Positions 37,872 to 46,960 are shown, counted from the first letter of the stretch. The stretch: 64,000 bases of DNA from Xanthobacter oligotrophicus (GCF_008364685.1 NZ_VTTL01000009.1:124001-188000), one strand, 5' to 3'. Translations and numbers: made by a program. Notes: a model not told the origin generated them from the sequence alone.

Positions 37872-38624
37872 ATGGGCGAGGCAGACGGCGCGCAATCGGT
37901 CACGGCGGCTCTGGTGGTCATTGGCGACGAGGTCCTCTCGGGACGGACCAAGGACAAGAACATCGGCCACATCGCCGAACGCTTGACCGACGTGGGCATC
38001 GACCTGCGCGAGGTGCGCATCGTGGCCGACGTGGAGGAGGACATCGTCGCGGCCATCAACGCGCTACGGCAGCGCTTCACCTACGTCTTCACCACCGGCG
38101 GCATCGGGCCGACCCATGACGACATCACCGCCGATTCGGTGGCCAAGGCCTTCGGCGTCGCCATCGACGTGGACCCCCGCGCCCGCGCCATGCTGCTGGA
38201 ATATATCGCCGAGAAGGACCTCAACGAGGCGCGCCTGCGCATGGCGCGCATCCCCGATGGCGCGAGCCTGGTGGTGAACGAGGTGTCCAAGGCGCCGGGA
38301 TTCCGCATTGGCAACGTCATCGTCATGGCCGGCGTGCCGCGCATCATGCAGGCCATGCTGGAAGCCGTGCTGCCTGAGCTGGAGAAGGGCCGGCCCATGC
38401 TGTCCCGCACCATCCTTGCCGAGGCCAAGGAAGGCGACATCGCGGCGCCCCTGCGTGCCATCGCCGAGCGGTTTCCTGCAGCGGTCATCGGCTCCTATCC
38501 CTTCCGCGATGAGGCGGACGGCCGTTTCAAGACCAATCTGGTGGTTCGCGCCCGCGACGCCGATCTGCTCGCGGCGGCGGGGGATGCCGTGGCCCGGATG
38601 GTGGACGAGGCAGCGCGCGGCTGA
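37872..38624 (+). CDS. molybdopterin-binding / CinA N-terminal domain protein
   Basis: A 250-residue protein of the MoaB/Mog fold found at the N-terminus of CinA (COG1058). Family motifs are ALVVIGDEVLSGRTKDKN, TTGGIGPTHDDITADSVA and GVPRIMQAMLEAVLPEL. The CinA C-terminal nicotinamide-nucleotide amidase (PncC) domain is absent, so this is the short form; some short forms are ADP-ribose pyrophosphatase-like and others bind molybdopterin. ATG 37872 is the first codon consistent with homology; the open frame upstream runs antisense to the ATP-grasp gene and is ignored. Confidence 0.88.
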   Translation: MGEADGAQSVTAALVVIGDEVLSGRTKDKNIGHIAERLTDVGIDLREVRIVADVEEDIVAAINALRQRFTYVFTTGGIGPTHDDITADSVAKAFGVAIDVDPRARAMLLEYIAEKDLNEARLRMARIPDGASLVVNEVSKAPGFRIGNVIVMAGVPRIMQAMLEAVLPELEKGRPMLSRTILAEAKEGDIAAPLRAIAERFPAAVIGSYPFRDEADGRFKTNLVVRARDADLLAAAGDAVARMVDEAARG

Positions 38625-39041
38625 CCTGAGCGGCGCCACATTGGGCGCGGCGCCGGGCCTGGGGCGTCAAGCCGAGGCCGGCCACGGTCACCCGACGGAC
38701 CGGCGGCGGCCCGACCGAGCGGTCTGCCGGGTTCACGGCTGAGGCAATCCCAGACCGCTGCGCCAGGCATTCGAACTGCCGATGGTTTGGATGACGCAGC
38801 CTTGAGCGGCGCCAGGCGCCACAAGACGCGTTGCGTCGGTGATCGACTGCAGGCGCCTTGGACCGTGCTGGATCGACTTTGGTGCCAGCGCCGCGCGCGA
38901 CCGGCCTCAGGCCGCCCCGGAAGCCCCGGCAACACGATGCGAAGATCACATGGGAGGGGCGAGTGTCTGCGGGCACGCCGGTCGGATCGTTGCCGTGCAC
39001 GGGGCCGGAGGCCGGCGCCAGAAGTCGAAGGCTGGAATCAG
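38625..39041. other. 417-base intergenic stretch without a recognised gene
   Basis: Several GC-rich open frames cross this stretch on both strands, but none has a credible start site, composition or family motif. No repeat beyond short GC-rich palindromes is apparent. It separates the CinA-type gene from the convergent glycosyl-phosphate transferase gene. Confidence 0.5.
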
Positions 39042-39069
39042 AAGAGCCGGGGGCGGTCCCCCGGCTCTT
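39042..39069. terminator. probably bidirectional terminator after the priming transferase gene
   Basis: A 12-bp perfect stem (AAGAGCCGGGGG / CCCCCGGCTCTT) with a CGGT loop lies 32 bases past the stop of the minus-strand transferase gene. Short T-containing runs flank it on both strands, stronger on the plus strand. It fits a terminator for the minus-strand gene and possibly for read-through from the plus strand. Confidence 0.75.
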
Positions 39070-39100
39070 TGGTCATTGAACGGTCTGAGTACGGATCGTC

Positions 39101-40579
39101 TCAGTAGGCATCGTTGCGGAAGACCTCGATGAAGGTCTTCAGGATGATCTTGATATCGAGCCAGATGGACCAGTTGTTCACGTACCAGAGGTCCATCTCG
39201 ATCCGGCGCTCCATGAGCGAGATCTCGGAAGTCTCGCCGCGCAGGCCGTTGGCCTGGGCCCAGCCGGTAATGCCGGGCTTCACATGGTGGCGGAAGGCGT
39301 AGCCGGCGATCAGCTTGGAATACTCGTCGTCGTGGGCCATGGCGTGGGGCCGCGGGCCGACGATGGACATGTGCCCGAACAGCACGTTCAGCACCTGCGG
39401 CAGCTCGTCGAGGCTGGTGGCGCGCAGGAAGCGGCCGACCCGGGTCACGCGCTTGTCGTTGCGCTGGGCCTGCGTCACCTTCGCGCCGTCCTCCATCACC
39501 GACATGGAGCGGAACTTGTAGATGGTGAACTCGCGCCCGCCGAAGCCGTTGCGGCGCTGGCGGAAGATCACCGGCCCCTTGCTGTCCGACTTGATGCAGA
39601 TGGCGATGATAGCGAACAGCGGCAGGAGCAGCGTCATGGCCACGCCGGACACCGCGATGTCGAGCACCCGCTTCTGCGCCAGCTCGATCCGCGAGAGGGG
39701 CGCGCGCTGCACCTCGATGGCCACCGAGGAGCCGAAATCCACCCGCGGCGCGTCGAGCAACTCGTGGACCGCCTCGTCGGGCAGGAGCTTCACCGGCACC
39801 GGGAGCGCCCGCAGCCGCGCCCGCACCGCGTCGAGGCGCTCCAGGCTGCTCCAGGGCATGGCGATGACGATTTCCTCGATCCGCTGCTGGCGCGCGAACT
39901 GGATGGCGCTCTTGAGCGTATCGAGTTCATCCGCGCTCAGGGAGCCGGAGGCTGCGCCGGCCGGAACGCCGGCGAAGCTGAAGCGGCGCATTTCCCGCAG
40001 GCCGAGACGCTCGAGGATTTCGGTAGGGACCACCTGGTCGAGCTGCGACACGTCGCCGATGAGGATCGAAGGCCGGCCGCGCACGGCGCCGGTCTCGACC
40101 GCGCGGCGCAGCCACGCACCCATGGCCCAATGGGAGGCCGGCACCGCTACGAAGCCGAGCGCGGCGAAGATGCCGGTGGAGAGGCGCGAGGTGTCGTCGC
40201 CCACCTTGAGGCAGAAGATCACCGTGGCCACGAACAGGATGGTGAAGGTCCAGTTCACGAACGCCGCCCGGACCTGCTCCGTTGCCCGCACCATCTGCCA
40301 GGGCTTGTAGAGCCCCCGCGACGTGGTGATGAGCACGAACGTCACCGCCGAGAGGATGCCGATCCCCAGCGGGCGCGTGAAATCGAAGCTCGACAAGGTG
40401 CCTGTCGAGGTCTGGCTCGTGGAGATGAGGTCTACCAGCATGCTCAGGGCGAGCATGAGCACCGCATCGCACAAGATGAAGAGGGGTGGCATGGAGGCGT
40501 AGTCGATCACAGCCCGCTGGACCGGCCCCTGCACCTCGCCGACGCGCTCGACCCGCATATTGTCCGTGGATATCGACAT
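39101..40579 (-). CDS. undecaprenyl-phosphate hexose-1-phosphate transferase (exopolysaccharide priming)
   Basis: Membrane enzyme that starts repeat-unit synthesis by moving glucose- or galactose-1-phosphate from UDP-sugar to undecaprenyl phosphate. The 492-residue polytopic form (WcaJ/PssY/ExoY type) has about four N-terminal membrane helices (residues 35-165), a CoA-binding-like middle domain, a fifth helix (about 305-330), and the bacterial sugar transferase domain. Motifs there are [44 protein letters not shown] and GPRPHA. ATG 40579 has an AAAGG site and is preferred over a frame start at 40642. It is monocistronic and preceded by a long AT-rich region, which suggests dedicated control. 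Confidence 0.94.
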   Translation of the reverse strand: MSISTDNMRVERVGEVQGPVQRAVIDYASMPPLFILCDAVLMLALSMLVDLISTSQTSTGTLSSFDFTRPLGIGILSAVTFVLITTSRGLYKPWQMVRATEQVRAAFVNWTFTILFVATVIFCLKVGDDTSRLSTGIFAALGFVAVPASHWAMGAWLRRAVETGAVRGRPSILIGDVSQLDQVVPTEILERLGLREMRRFSFAGVPAGAASGSLSADELDTLKSAIQFARQQRIEEIVIAMPWSSLERLDAVRARLRALPVPVKLLPDEAVHELLDAPRVDFGSSVAIEVQRAPLSRIELAQKRVLDIAVSGVAMTLLLPLFAIIAICIKSDSKGPVIFRQRRNGFGGREFTIYKFRSMSVMEDGAKVTQAQRNDKRVTRVGRFLRATSLDELPQVLNVLFGHMSIVGPRPHAMAHDDEYSKLIAGYAFRHHVKPGITGWAQANGLRGETSEISLMERRIEMDLWYVNNWSIWLDIKIILKTFIEVFRNDAY

Positions 40580-41329
40580 CTGGCCTTTGATCCCTCGGAT
40601 TGGAGTCGCACCGAACATCAAATGATATGGTGACAATAGCACTCCGAATGCTGCGATGCAAGCTAGTATAAAAATGCATAGCTATCGCTTTCGTATGTAA
40701 TAAATGTGTCAGATTGCCATTGTTTGGCGTGTTATATCAAAACATAACGTTGGAGTTCCGATTGCCGTGTTCGGATTAGCGAAGAGTAGGTCAAGAACAA
40801 TTGAATTAAGCATTCATGTCATCGACCTCATTTCGCATATTGCAACGCACTTATCCTTGATCAAATCGCGGTATCAAAGGGTGGTGCACAAGGGGTGGGC
40901 AATGCTGCATTGCGACAAAATTTACCTGCTGCATATCGCAGCACCTTCTATCTGCGACAAAACGCCAGGGAATATGTGCGGTGCGGTACTATTTACCCGC
41001 TTGCGCGGTTTGGGCATGCTGCAGCACGGTACGGTAGCCGGCAAAGCGGGCGGATGGCCTGCTTGTCACGCATGCTGGCCGAGAGTCGCCACCTGGCGGC
41101 GGTATAAAATTGCCACAACTTTCGATGCGCCAGGACCGGCTCCGGCGGCCGGAAGCCGTCGGAGCGTTCCCGGGTGTGTGGAGGAGAGGCCGGCCTTGAT
41201 CCGCAGACGAGGCTCGGGCCTGGCCATGCCCCTATCGACAACGGGGGCGGGAGCCGTCTAGGTACCGGCCGGGCCGGCCGCAGCGGAAGCAGGGCCTGGC
41301 GCGATCCTCTGCAGCACCGGTGTCGACTT
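40580..41329. promoter_or_regulatory. 750-base AT-rich regulatory region with repeated motifs
   Basis: This divergent region lacks a credible gene. By direct count three 60-base lines (40681-40860) are 37, 45 and 38 percent GC, against roughly two-thirds in neighbouring genes. It contains TGCGACAAAA twice (40911-40920 and 40953-40962, exactly 42 bases apart), the inverted repeat TGCTGC-ATATC-GCAGCA at 40927-40943 between them, and the palindrome TGCTGCAGCA at 41017-41026. On the minus strand TTGCAT and TATTGT, 17 bases apart near 40620-40650, could be a sigma-70 promoter for the transferase gene. The repeats look like operator sites; no regulator is known. Confidence 0.6.
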
Positions 41330-42043
41330 ATGGATTCAGGCTACAAGATCCCGCTTCTGGACTCGCTCAAGTGGTCGTTCCAGTGGGCCGTCGCTGTGGT
41401 CCTGCGGCACCAGAAGACCACCGCAGCCTATGCCGCGGTGGGTGTCGTGGCAGGGCTACTCGCCTCGTCCGGCCTGGGTGGGCTCCTGATGCTGCTCTAT
41501 TCGCTGGCGAGCATCCCGCTGGCCCTCCTCACCCACGCAGAGGTGTTGCGCGGTCCTTCGACCCTCGACGCCCAGACCCTGGGCCAGGGGCCGGGTCGGA
41601 TGGTCGGCTATCTCATCGACACCATCCTCATCGGCCTTGCGGCCGGCCTGAGCGCGCTGGTGCCGATCTTCGCCATCGCGGCGCTCAGTGGATCTGCGTC
41701 GCTGGGGAGTGGAGCGGACCTGGTGCTGGCCTTGCTGGTCGTCACCGTTGTGGCGGTGGTCGCGTCCCGGCCGGCGCTGCGGCTGCCGTCGCGGGTCCTG
41801 GGCGATCCCATCTCCTGGTCGCAGGCCTGGCGGCTCGGTCGGGGTAATACGCTTGCGCTGGTCCTGGGCCCGTTCCTCATCTCCGTGCCGGTCCTGATCG
41901 TCGAGCAGATCGTGCAGGTCCTGGTGCCCGAGACGCTGGCCGACGTGGTGAGCATGGTGCTGCTACCGGCCCAGATCGTGCTCACCTGCGCCTTCCTGTC
42001 CGTCGCCTACGGTCAACTCCGCCGGGCGAACCCGGAGCTTTGA
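41330..42043 (+). CDS. multi-pass membrane protein, function unknown
   Basis: A 237-residue protein with about five or six hydrophobic helices (for example YAAVGVVAGLLASSGLGGLL and LVLALLVVTVVAVVASRPAL). The arrangement, with a helix-flanked RLGRGNTLALVLGPF segment near the C-terminus, resembles small uncharacterised integral membrane proteins of alphaproteobacteria; I recognise no enzyme motif. ATG 41330 is chosen because the upstream in-frame part is low-complexity and outside the hydrophobic unit. It is divergent from the exopolysaccharide priming transferase, with the AT-rich region between, but a link to polysaccharide export is only positional. Confidence 0.75.
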   Translation: MDSGYKIPLLDSLKWSFQWAVAVVLRHQKTTAAYAAVGVVAGLLASSGLGGLLMLLYSLASIPLALLTHAEVLRGPSTLDAQTLGQGPGRMVGYLIDTILIGLAAGLSALVPIFAIAALSGSASLGSGADLVLALLVVTVVAVVASRPALRLPSRVLGDPISWSQAWRLGRGNTLALVLGPFLISVPVLIVEQIVQVLVPETLADVVSMVLLPAQIVLTCAFLSVAYGQLRRANPEL

Positions 42044-42138
42044 GAACGGGATCCCGTCGCGGGCTGAGCCCGGCGCAGGACTAAAGTTGAAGCCCTGCGA
42101 CAAGCGCATGCCGCGCGGCGTCGTCACGCGCTATAGCG

Positions 42139-43140
42139 ATGAAGCCGCCTTGTTCGGATCTGCCCCCGATGAATGTCCCGGCCGGAATCGGCCTGCAAAT
42201 CGCTGCGACCTTCTTCTTCGCCATCATGTCCGCGCTGGTGCGGATGGTGGCCGACGAGGTGCCGAGCGGCGAGATCGTCTTCGCCCGCAGCTTCATCGGG
42301 CTCGTGCCCGTGGTGTTCTGGCTCGCCTGGAGCGGGCGGATGACCGGCGCCCTCGTCACCCGCCAGCCGTTCGGCCATGTGGTGAGGGGCCTCGTGGGCG
42401 TGAGTGCCATGTGGCTCAGCTTTGCCGCGCTCGCCTTCATCCCGTTGGCTGAAGCGGTCGCCTTTTCCTATGCGACGCCGCTGGTGGCGGTGGTGCTGGC
42501 GGCGGTGCTGCTGGGCGAGCGGGTGCCGGCCTATCGCTGGCTCGTTCTCGCGGTGGGCATGGGCGGCATCGTGCTCATGCTGTGGCCGTCGTTTTCCCAT
42601 GCCTCGGTGGGCTCGGGTCCGGGACCGCTGATCGGGGCGGGGCTGGCGCTGGCCGGCGCGGTCGGGGCGGGCTTCGCCATCACCCAGGTGCGCCATCTCA
42701 CCCGGACCGAGACCAGCGAGGCCATCGTCTTCTATTTCTCGCTGGTGGCCTCCGTCGCCGGCCTCGCAACGCTGCCGCTCGGCTGGGTGATGCCAGACGG
42801 GCGCGTCGCCCTGATCCTGGCCGGCATGGGGCTGGCGGGCGGCATCGGGCAGATCTGCGTGACATCGGCCATCCGCCATGCCCCGGCGTCGGTGGTGGCG
42901 CCGCTCAATTACGCGACGCTGCTATGGGCGACCGTGCTCGGAATCGTCCTGTTCGGGGAATGGCCGGCCCCCCTTGTGATCGCCGGAGCCATGGTGGTGA
43001 TCGTGGCCGGGCTGGTCCTGATCTGGCGCGAGCGCAGGCCTGCCCCCCGCATCGTGGCCTCCCGGCCGGAACCTGCCGCTGCCCGCCCACCGGGTGGCGC
43101 ACCCGCGGAGGCGCCGGGCGCGCAGGACGATGCGGCGTGA
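42139..43140 (+). CDS. EamA/DMT-family transporter
   Basis: Drug/metabolite transporter superfamily permease of 333 residues. Ten predicted membrane helices fall in two EamA repeats. The first contains GLQIAATFFFAIMSALVRMVA and PLAEAVAFSYATPLVAVVLAAVLLGERV; the second has APASVVAPLNYATLLWATVLG and LFGEWP. The last 45 residues form a hydrophilic Ala/Pro/Arg-rich tail not seen in most relatives. The substrate cannot be predicted. The start may instead be ATG 42169 (MNVPAGIG), which lacks the 10-residue hydrophilic lead. It converges on the ferredoxin reductase gene. Confidence 0.9.
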   Translation: MKPPCSDLPPMNVPAGIGLQIAATFFFAIMSALVRMVADEVPSGEIVFARSFIGLVPVVFWLAWSGRMTGALVTRQPFGHVVRGLVGVSAMWLSFAALAFIPLAEAVAFSYATPLVAVVLAAVLLGERVPAYRWLVLAVGMGGIVLMLWPSFSHASVGSGPGPLIGAGLALAGAVGAGFAITQVRHLTRTETSEAIVFYFSLVASVAGLATLPLGWVMPDGRVALILAGMGLAGGIGQICVTSAIRHAPASVVAPLNYATLLWATVLGIVLFGEWPAPLVIAGAMVVIVAGLVLIWRERRPAPRIVASRPEPAAARPPGGAPAEAPGAQDDAA

Positions 43141-43188
43141 TCTGGCGGCTTGAGCTTCACAGGCCGGTCGAAGGGAGTGGGAGCGCGG

Positions 43189-43962
43189 TCAGCGCTCCAC
43201 GAACGCCTTTTCGATGACGTAGTGGCCGGGCGCCGACTGGCTGCCCTCGGCAAAGCCGCGCGATTCGAGCAGGTCCACCACCTCCTTCAGCATCTGCGGG
43301 CTGCCGCAGAGCATCAGGCGGTCTTCTTCCGCCGACATCGCCGGCACCCCGATGTCGGCGAACAGCTTGCCCGAATTGATGAGGTCGGTGATGCGGCCCT
43401 GGTTGCGGAACGGCTCGCGGGTCACGGTCGGGTAATAGATGAGCTTGTTGCGCACCTCCTCCCCGAGGAACTCGTGATCGGGCAGCTCCTTGGTGAGGAA
43501 TTCGTCATAGGCGAGCTCGGCCACCGTGCGGGTGCCGTGGATGAGGATCACCTTCTCGAAGCGCTCATAGGCCTCCGGGTCCTTCACCACGGACAGGAAG
43601 GGGGCAAGACCGGTGCCGGTGGAGAGGAGGTAAAGCCGCTTGCCCGGCAACAGGCTGTCCTGCACCAAGGTGCCCGTGGGCTTGCGGCCCACCAGGATCT
43701 TGTCACCCACCTTCAGGTGCTGGAGCCGGGAGGTGAGGGGGCCGTTCTGCACCTTGATGGAGAAGAACTGGAGGTCCGGCTCGTAGTTGGCGCTGGCCAT
43801 GGAATAGGCGCGCAGCAGCGGCTTGCCGTCCACCTTGAGGCCGATCATGGTGAACTGGCCGTTGAGGAACCTGAGGCCCGGATCGCGGGTGCAGGTGAAG
43901 GAGAAGAGGTTGTCGGTCCAGTGGTGAACGCTGGTGACGGTCTCTTCGTTGAAATTGCTCAT
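43189..43962 (-). CDS. fpr: ferredoxin-NADP reductase Fpr
   Basis: Flavoprotein that exchanges electrons between NADPH and ferredoxin or flavodoxin. The 257-residue length is typical. FAD-binding RAYSMASANYEPDLQFFS and the C-terminal NADP-binding half, with LYLLSTGTGLAPFLSVVKDPE, LIHGTRTVAELAY and LCGSPQMLKEVVDLLE, are intact. It ends in AFVER, the short C-terminus usual in bacterial Fpr. ATG 43962 gives the family start (MSNFNEETV). It stands alone on the minus strand, 191 bases before the rhamnose gene rfbD that is transcribed toward it. Confidence 0.95.
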   Translation of the reverse strand: MSNFNEETVTSVHHWTDNLFSFTCTRDPGLRFLNGQFTMIGLKVDGKPLLRAYSMASANYEPDLQFFSIKVQNGPLTSRLQHLKVGDKILVGRKPTGTLVQDSLLPGKRLYLLSTGTGLAPFLSVVKDPEAYERFEKVILIHGTRTVAELAYDEFLTKELPDHEFLGEEVRNKLIYYPTVTREPFRNQGRITDLINSGKLFADIGVPAMSAEEDRLMLCGSPQMLKEVVDLLESRGFAEGSQSAPGHYVIEKAFVER

Positions 43963-44153
43963 CTTCAAAATCCGGTCACGGCACGCCCCGGAGCGCGCCC
44001 GAAACGGCGACGGCCACATGAGGCTTTAGGGAGACGGCGCCACCCTACAGGATGTGGCCAGGCTTCAAAAGTGCGACGGCATGTCCTCCATGGCGCCTCC
44101 GATCCGGTTTCCGGAGCGGGTCTCGGTGACGCCGCCGCCAAGGAGGCTCCCCT

Positions 44154-45053
44154 TCAGGATGCTGCCACGGGGGCTTGGTGCGCCAGGAGTGCGTCTACCA
44201 CCTCGCTCACGCGCTGCTCCCAGGGGAGGGCCCGCACGCCGAAGGTGCGCTCGAACAGGTCGCTGGCCAGTTCCGAGTTCTTCGGCCGCTTTGCAGGCGT
44301 GGGGTATTCGGCGGTGGTGATGGGGGATACCTCCGGCTTGCGGCCGGTATGCACGGCCGCTGCCGCCACGATGGCGCGCGCGAAGCCGTGCCAGGTGGTC
44401 GCGCCGGTTCCGGCGAAATGATAGGTGCCCCAGCGGGCGTTACCCCGGGCCGCGGCGTCTGCCGCCGCCAGCACCGCCTCGGCGAGGTCGCGGGTGGCGG
44501 TGGGGCAGCCGCGCTGGTCCGCCACCACCTTCAGCAGGTCCCGCTCGGCCGCGAGCCGCAGCATGGTCTTCAGGAAATTGTGGCCGTGGGCGCCGTAGAC
44601 CCACGAGGTGCGCACGATGACGTGCCGCTCGCCGGCCGCGCGCACGGCGGCCTCGCCTGCGGCCTTGGTGCGGCCGTAGACGCCGAGCGGCGCGATGGGG
44701 TCCGCCTCCACATAGGCGCCGGCCTTGGTGCCGTCGAACACATAGTCGGTGGAGACGTGGATGAGGGGGGTGCGGTAGCGCGCGCAGCGCTCGGCGATGA
44801 GGCCGGGGGCGAAGGCATTGATGCGGGCCGCCATCTCGGGCTCGGTCTCGGCCTTGTCCACGGCGGTATAGGCGGCTGCATTGATGAGCGCGTCGGGCCG
44901 CGCTGCCTCGATCGCCCGGGCCACCGCCACCGGATCGGCGATGTCCAGGGCATCATGGCCGAGGCCCACGAGATCGATGCCGCGCGCAGCGGCAAGCCCG
45001 GTCACCTCGCGCCCGAGCTGGCCGCCGGCGCCGAACAGAAGAATGCGTGTCAC
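44154..45053 (-). CDS. rfbD: dTDP-4-dehydrorhamnose reductase, second copy (RfbD)
   Basis: Reduces dTDP-4-keto-rhamnose to dTDP-L-rhamnose. The 299-residue protein has the Rossmann GAGGQLGRE loop, STDYVFDG, the catalytic YGRTK, and C-terminal PTPAKRPKNSEL. All key residues look intact. The start is a GTG at 45053 whose bases overlap the stop of a decayed rfbB fragment. A second, clearly diverged copy is encoded at 55093-55986 inside a complete rfbCBDA operon. This copy therefore looks like the surviving member of a second rhamnose locus. It may still be functional, but its own promoter is unclear. Confidence 0.93.
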   Translation of the reverse strand: MTRILLFGAGGQLGREVTGLAAARGIDLVGLGHDALDIADPVAVARAIEAARPDALINAAAYTAVDKAETEPEMAARINAFAPGLIAERCARYRTPLIHVSTDYVFDGTKAGAYVEADPIAPLGVYGRTKAAGEAAVRAAGERHVIVRTSWVYGAHGHNFLKTMLRLAAERDLLKVVADQRGCPTATRDLAEAVLAAADAAARGNARWGTYHFAGTGATTWHGFARAIVAAAAVHTGRKPEVSPITTAEYPTPAKRPKNSELASDLFERTFGVRALPWEQRVSEVVDALLAHQAPVAAS

Positions 45054-45202
45054 GATGCAAGTCCCAGCCTGGAGGAGACGGCGCTGGCGCGCTTGTCGAC
45101 GGCGAGCCGGTTGAAGGCGTGCATTTGGCAGCCTTCGCCCATGAGGCGGCGCGCCACTGCCGAGCCCATGATGCCGGCTCCTGCCGTCACCCGTACACGC
45201 AT
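45050..45202 (-). pseudogene. rfbB remnant with large internal deletion
   Basis: A 50-codon frame directly upstream of rfbD. It begins MRVRVTAGAGIMGSAVARRL, which parallels the intact RfbB N-terminus ([20 protein letters not shown]). After a poorly matching middle it ends SSRLGLAS, like the ERLG-type C-terminus of RfbB. About 300 codons are missing between. The stop overlaps the rfbD start, as in a C-B-D operon. A Rossmann N-terminus alone could belong to another dehydrogenase, so the call rests partly on the neighbours. Confidence 0.6.
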
Positions 45203-45248
45203 GCCATCCCCTTCGCCATTGCCTCTGCCCCCGCCACCGGCCGCAGCT

Positions 45249-45520
45249 TCACCCGCCCGTATGGACGAATGGGCTTTGGAAATCCTTGAGGCGCAGCAAG
45301 ATCAGCTCCTTGTCGCAGAGGATGGTCTCGCCGTCGAAGCCCCGATGGATGGCGAGGTCGGGGTCGTTCCAGATGATCCCGCATTCGCTCGACCGATTGT
45401 AATGCGCGTCCACCTTATAGGCGACCCGCGTGTCCGCGACGAGGGTGCAAAGCCGTGGGTGAAATCCTGGGTACGGAGAGCTGGCCCCCGCCTCGGCGGC
45501 GAGGCGCGCTCCACCCGGCG
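45249..45520 (-). pseudogene. rfbC remnant (dTDP-4-dehydrorhamnose 3,5-epimerase), frameshifted
   Basis: The last 64 codons before a stop at 45249 read as the RfbC C-terminus: LVADTRVAYKVDAHYN, then GIIWNDPDLAIHRGF and LKDFQSPF. Upstream the similarity continues only by changing frame: the expected GFTHGFCTL segment is split by a one-base insertion and a one-base deletion, and QLSVP appears in another frame. The N-terminal half is not found. With the adjacent rfbB remnant this marks a degraded rfbC-rfbB-rfbD operon. The upper limit (about 45520) is approximate. Confidence 0.75.
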
Positions 45521-45811
45521 GCTGCAGGGGGCACCTGCATGGGGAAGCCGCGCGCTGTGCTTGGGCGGGCGGGCGTTGATTCGGTGTCCCGCACGTCATC
45601 GGCGGCGATCCATGAGCGCTTGTCCTGAACCGAAGCGAACATAACGTGCTCATGGATCGGCGCACGGCGACGGCAACAGTACGGCGCGGTGATCGCCTGC
45701 GATCGTGGCTTGCGGCACTTTGTCGGCCCGCGCCGCCTTCGGGCGAACCGCCTTCGCGTTGTGATGACCGCCGGGCTAATGTGCCCGACCATTGAGTATG
45801 GGGTGTTGGCG
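45521..45811. other. intergenic stretch upstream of the AGE-family gene
   Basis: No gene is recognised in these 291 bases. CATGAGC and GCTCATG occur about 40 bases apart (near 45612 and 45650) as a short inverted repeat. Part of it may be further, unrecognisable debris of the decayed rhamnose locus. Confidence 0.4.
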
Positions 45812-46960
45812 ATGGCCCTTTTGGAAGCGCAGGCCCGGTGGGCGCGTGAGTGGCTGTTCGATGCGGCGTTGCCGCTGTGGTGGAGCGTGGGGGCCGATTC
45901 GGCCGGCGGGTTTCACGAGAAGATCGCGCTCGACGGCACGCCGGTGGCTGCGTCCCGCCGCCTGCGGGTGCAGGCCCGGCAGGCCTATGCCTATATGGAG
46001 GGTGGCCGGCTCGGCTGGGACGGGCCGTGGCGGGAGGCGGCGCGCCACGGGCTCGACTTCCTGCTCGCCCACTACCGGCGGCCCGATGGCCTGTTCCGCA
46101 CCCTGGTCGCACCCGATGGCCAGCCGCTCGACGAAACGGCGGACCTCTATGATCAGGCCTTCGTCCTGTTCGCGCTGGCCCACGCCCACACCGCCGGGCT
46201 CGGCGGCGACGAACTGATCGCGGCCGCCCGCACGCTGGTGATCCAGCTTCAGGCCGAGCGCGGTAATCCCGTCGGCGGCTTCGAGGAGGCGCGCCCGCGC
46301 GTGCTGCCGCTGCGCTCCAACCCGCACATGCACCTGCTGGAAGCCAACCTTGCCTGGGTGGCGGCCGGCGTGGCGGAGCCCTTCGCGGACGTGGCGCGCG
46401 GTATTGTCGCCCTGGCCGCCACGCGCCTGATCGACCCCGAGACCGGCGCCATCGGCGAATATTATGACGGCGACTGGCGCTTCGCCGCCGGCGAATCGGG
46501 CGGCGTACGCGAACCTGGCCACCAGTTCGAATGGGCCTATCTGCTCGACCATGTCGGCCCAGTGCTGGGCCTGGATCATCGGGCGGCAAGCCGGCGCATG
46601 TACGGGTTCGGGGCGCGCTTCGGCATCGATCGGGTGCGCAAGGCCGCGGTGTTCGCGCTGGATGCGACCGGGCAGGTGAGCGACCCGAGGGCGCGGCTCT
46701 GGGCGCAGACGGAGCGCCTGCGCACCGCCCTGATCTTCGCCGCGGCCGAGACCGATGCCGACACCCGCGCCGCCTATGTGGCCGCGGCCGAGGAGGCCTT
46801 CGCGGCGCTGCAGGCGTATCTGGATGTTCCGGTGCGGGGCCTGTGGCACGACCAGTGGCTGGCGGACGGCAGCTTCGTGGAAGAGGCTGCGCCTGCTTCC
46901 TCCTTCTACCACATCCTCTCCGCCCTGGCGGTGCTGCTGCAGGCGGACGGGGCGGCCTGA
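45812..46960 (+). CDS. AGE family epimerase/isomerase (mannose isomerase-like)
   Basis: An (alpha/alpha)6-barrel sugar isomerase of about 382 residues in the N-acylglucosamine 2-epimerase family. Family elements include GGFHEKIALDG, RLRVQARQAYAY, DLYDQAFVLFALAHAH, NPHMHLLEANLAWV, EYYDGDW and EPGHQFEWAYLLDH, carrying the two catalytic histidines. Members interconvert mannose, mannose-6-phosphate and fructose forms, or GlcNAc and ManNAc. Its position beside manC (convergent, 40 bases apart) suggests mannose or mannose-6-phosphate supply for GDP-mannose. ATG 45812 follows GGGGTG; ATG 45779 is an alternative. Confidence 0.88.
   Translation: MALLEAQARWAREWLFDAALPLWWSVGADSAGGFHEKIALDGTPVAASRRLRVQARQAYAYMEGGRLGWDGPWREAARHGLDFLLAHYRRPDGLFRTLVAPDGQPLDETADLYDQAFVLFALAHAHTAGLGGDELIAAARTLVIQLQAERGNPVGGFEEARPRVLPLRSNPHMHLLEANLAWVAAGVAEPFADVARGIVALAATRLIDPETGAIGEYYDGDWRFAAGESGGVREPGHQFEWAYLLDHVGPVLGLDHRAASRRMYGFGARFGIDRVRKAAVFALDATGQVSDPRARLWAQTERLRTALIFAAAETDADTRAAYVAAAEEAFAALQAYLDVPVRGLWHDQWLADGSFVEEAAPASSFYHILSALAVLLQADGAA

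Noticed and set aside
38495-39107. Several 70-150 codon frames between the CinA-type gene and the priming transferase gene
   Set aside because: They overlap one another on both strands, are Arg/Pro/Ala-rich and have no plausible start or motif.
40704-41261. 185-codon frame in the AT-rich region
   Set aside because: It crosses a sharp composition change, lacks a ribosome binding site and has no recognisable domain. The region is better explained as regulatory DNA.
45415-45792. Minus-strand 125-codon frame upstream of the rfbC remnant
   Set aside because: It contains one off-frame RfbC-like piece (QLSVP) but is otherwise Arg-rich and without a family. It is treated as part of the decayed locus and not as a gene.
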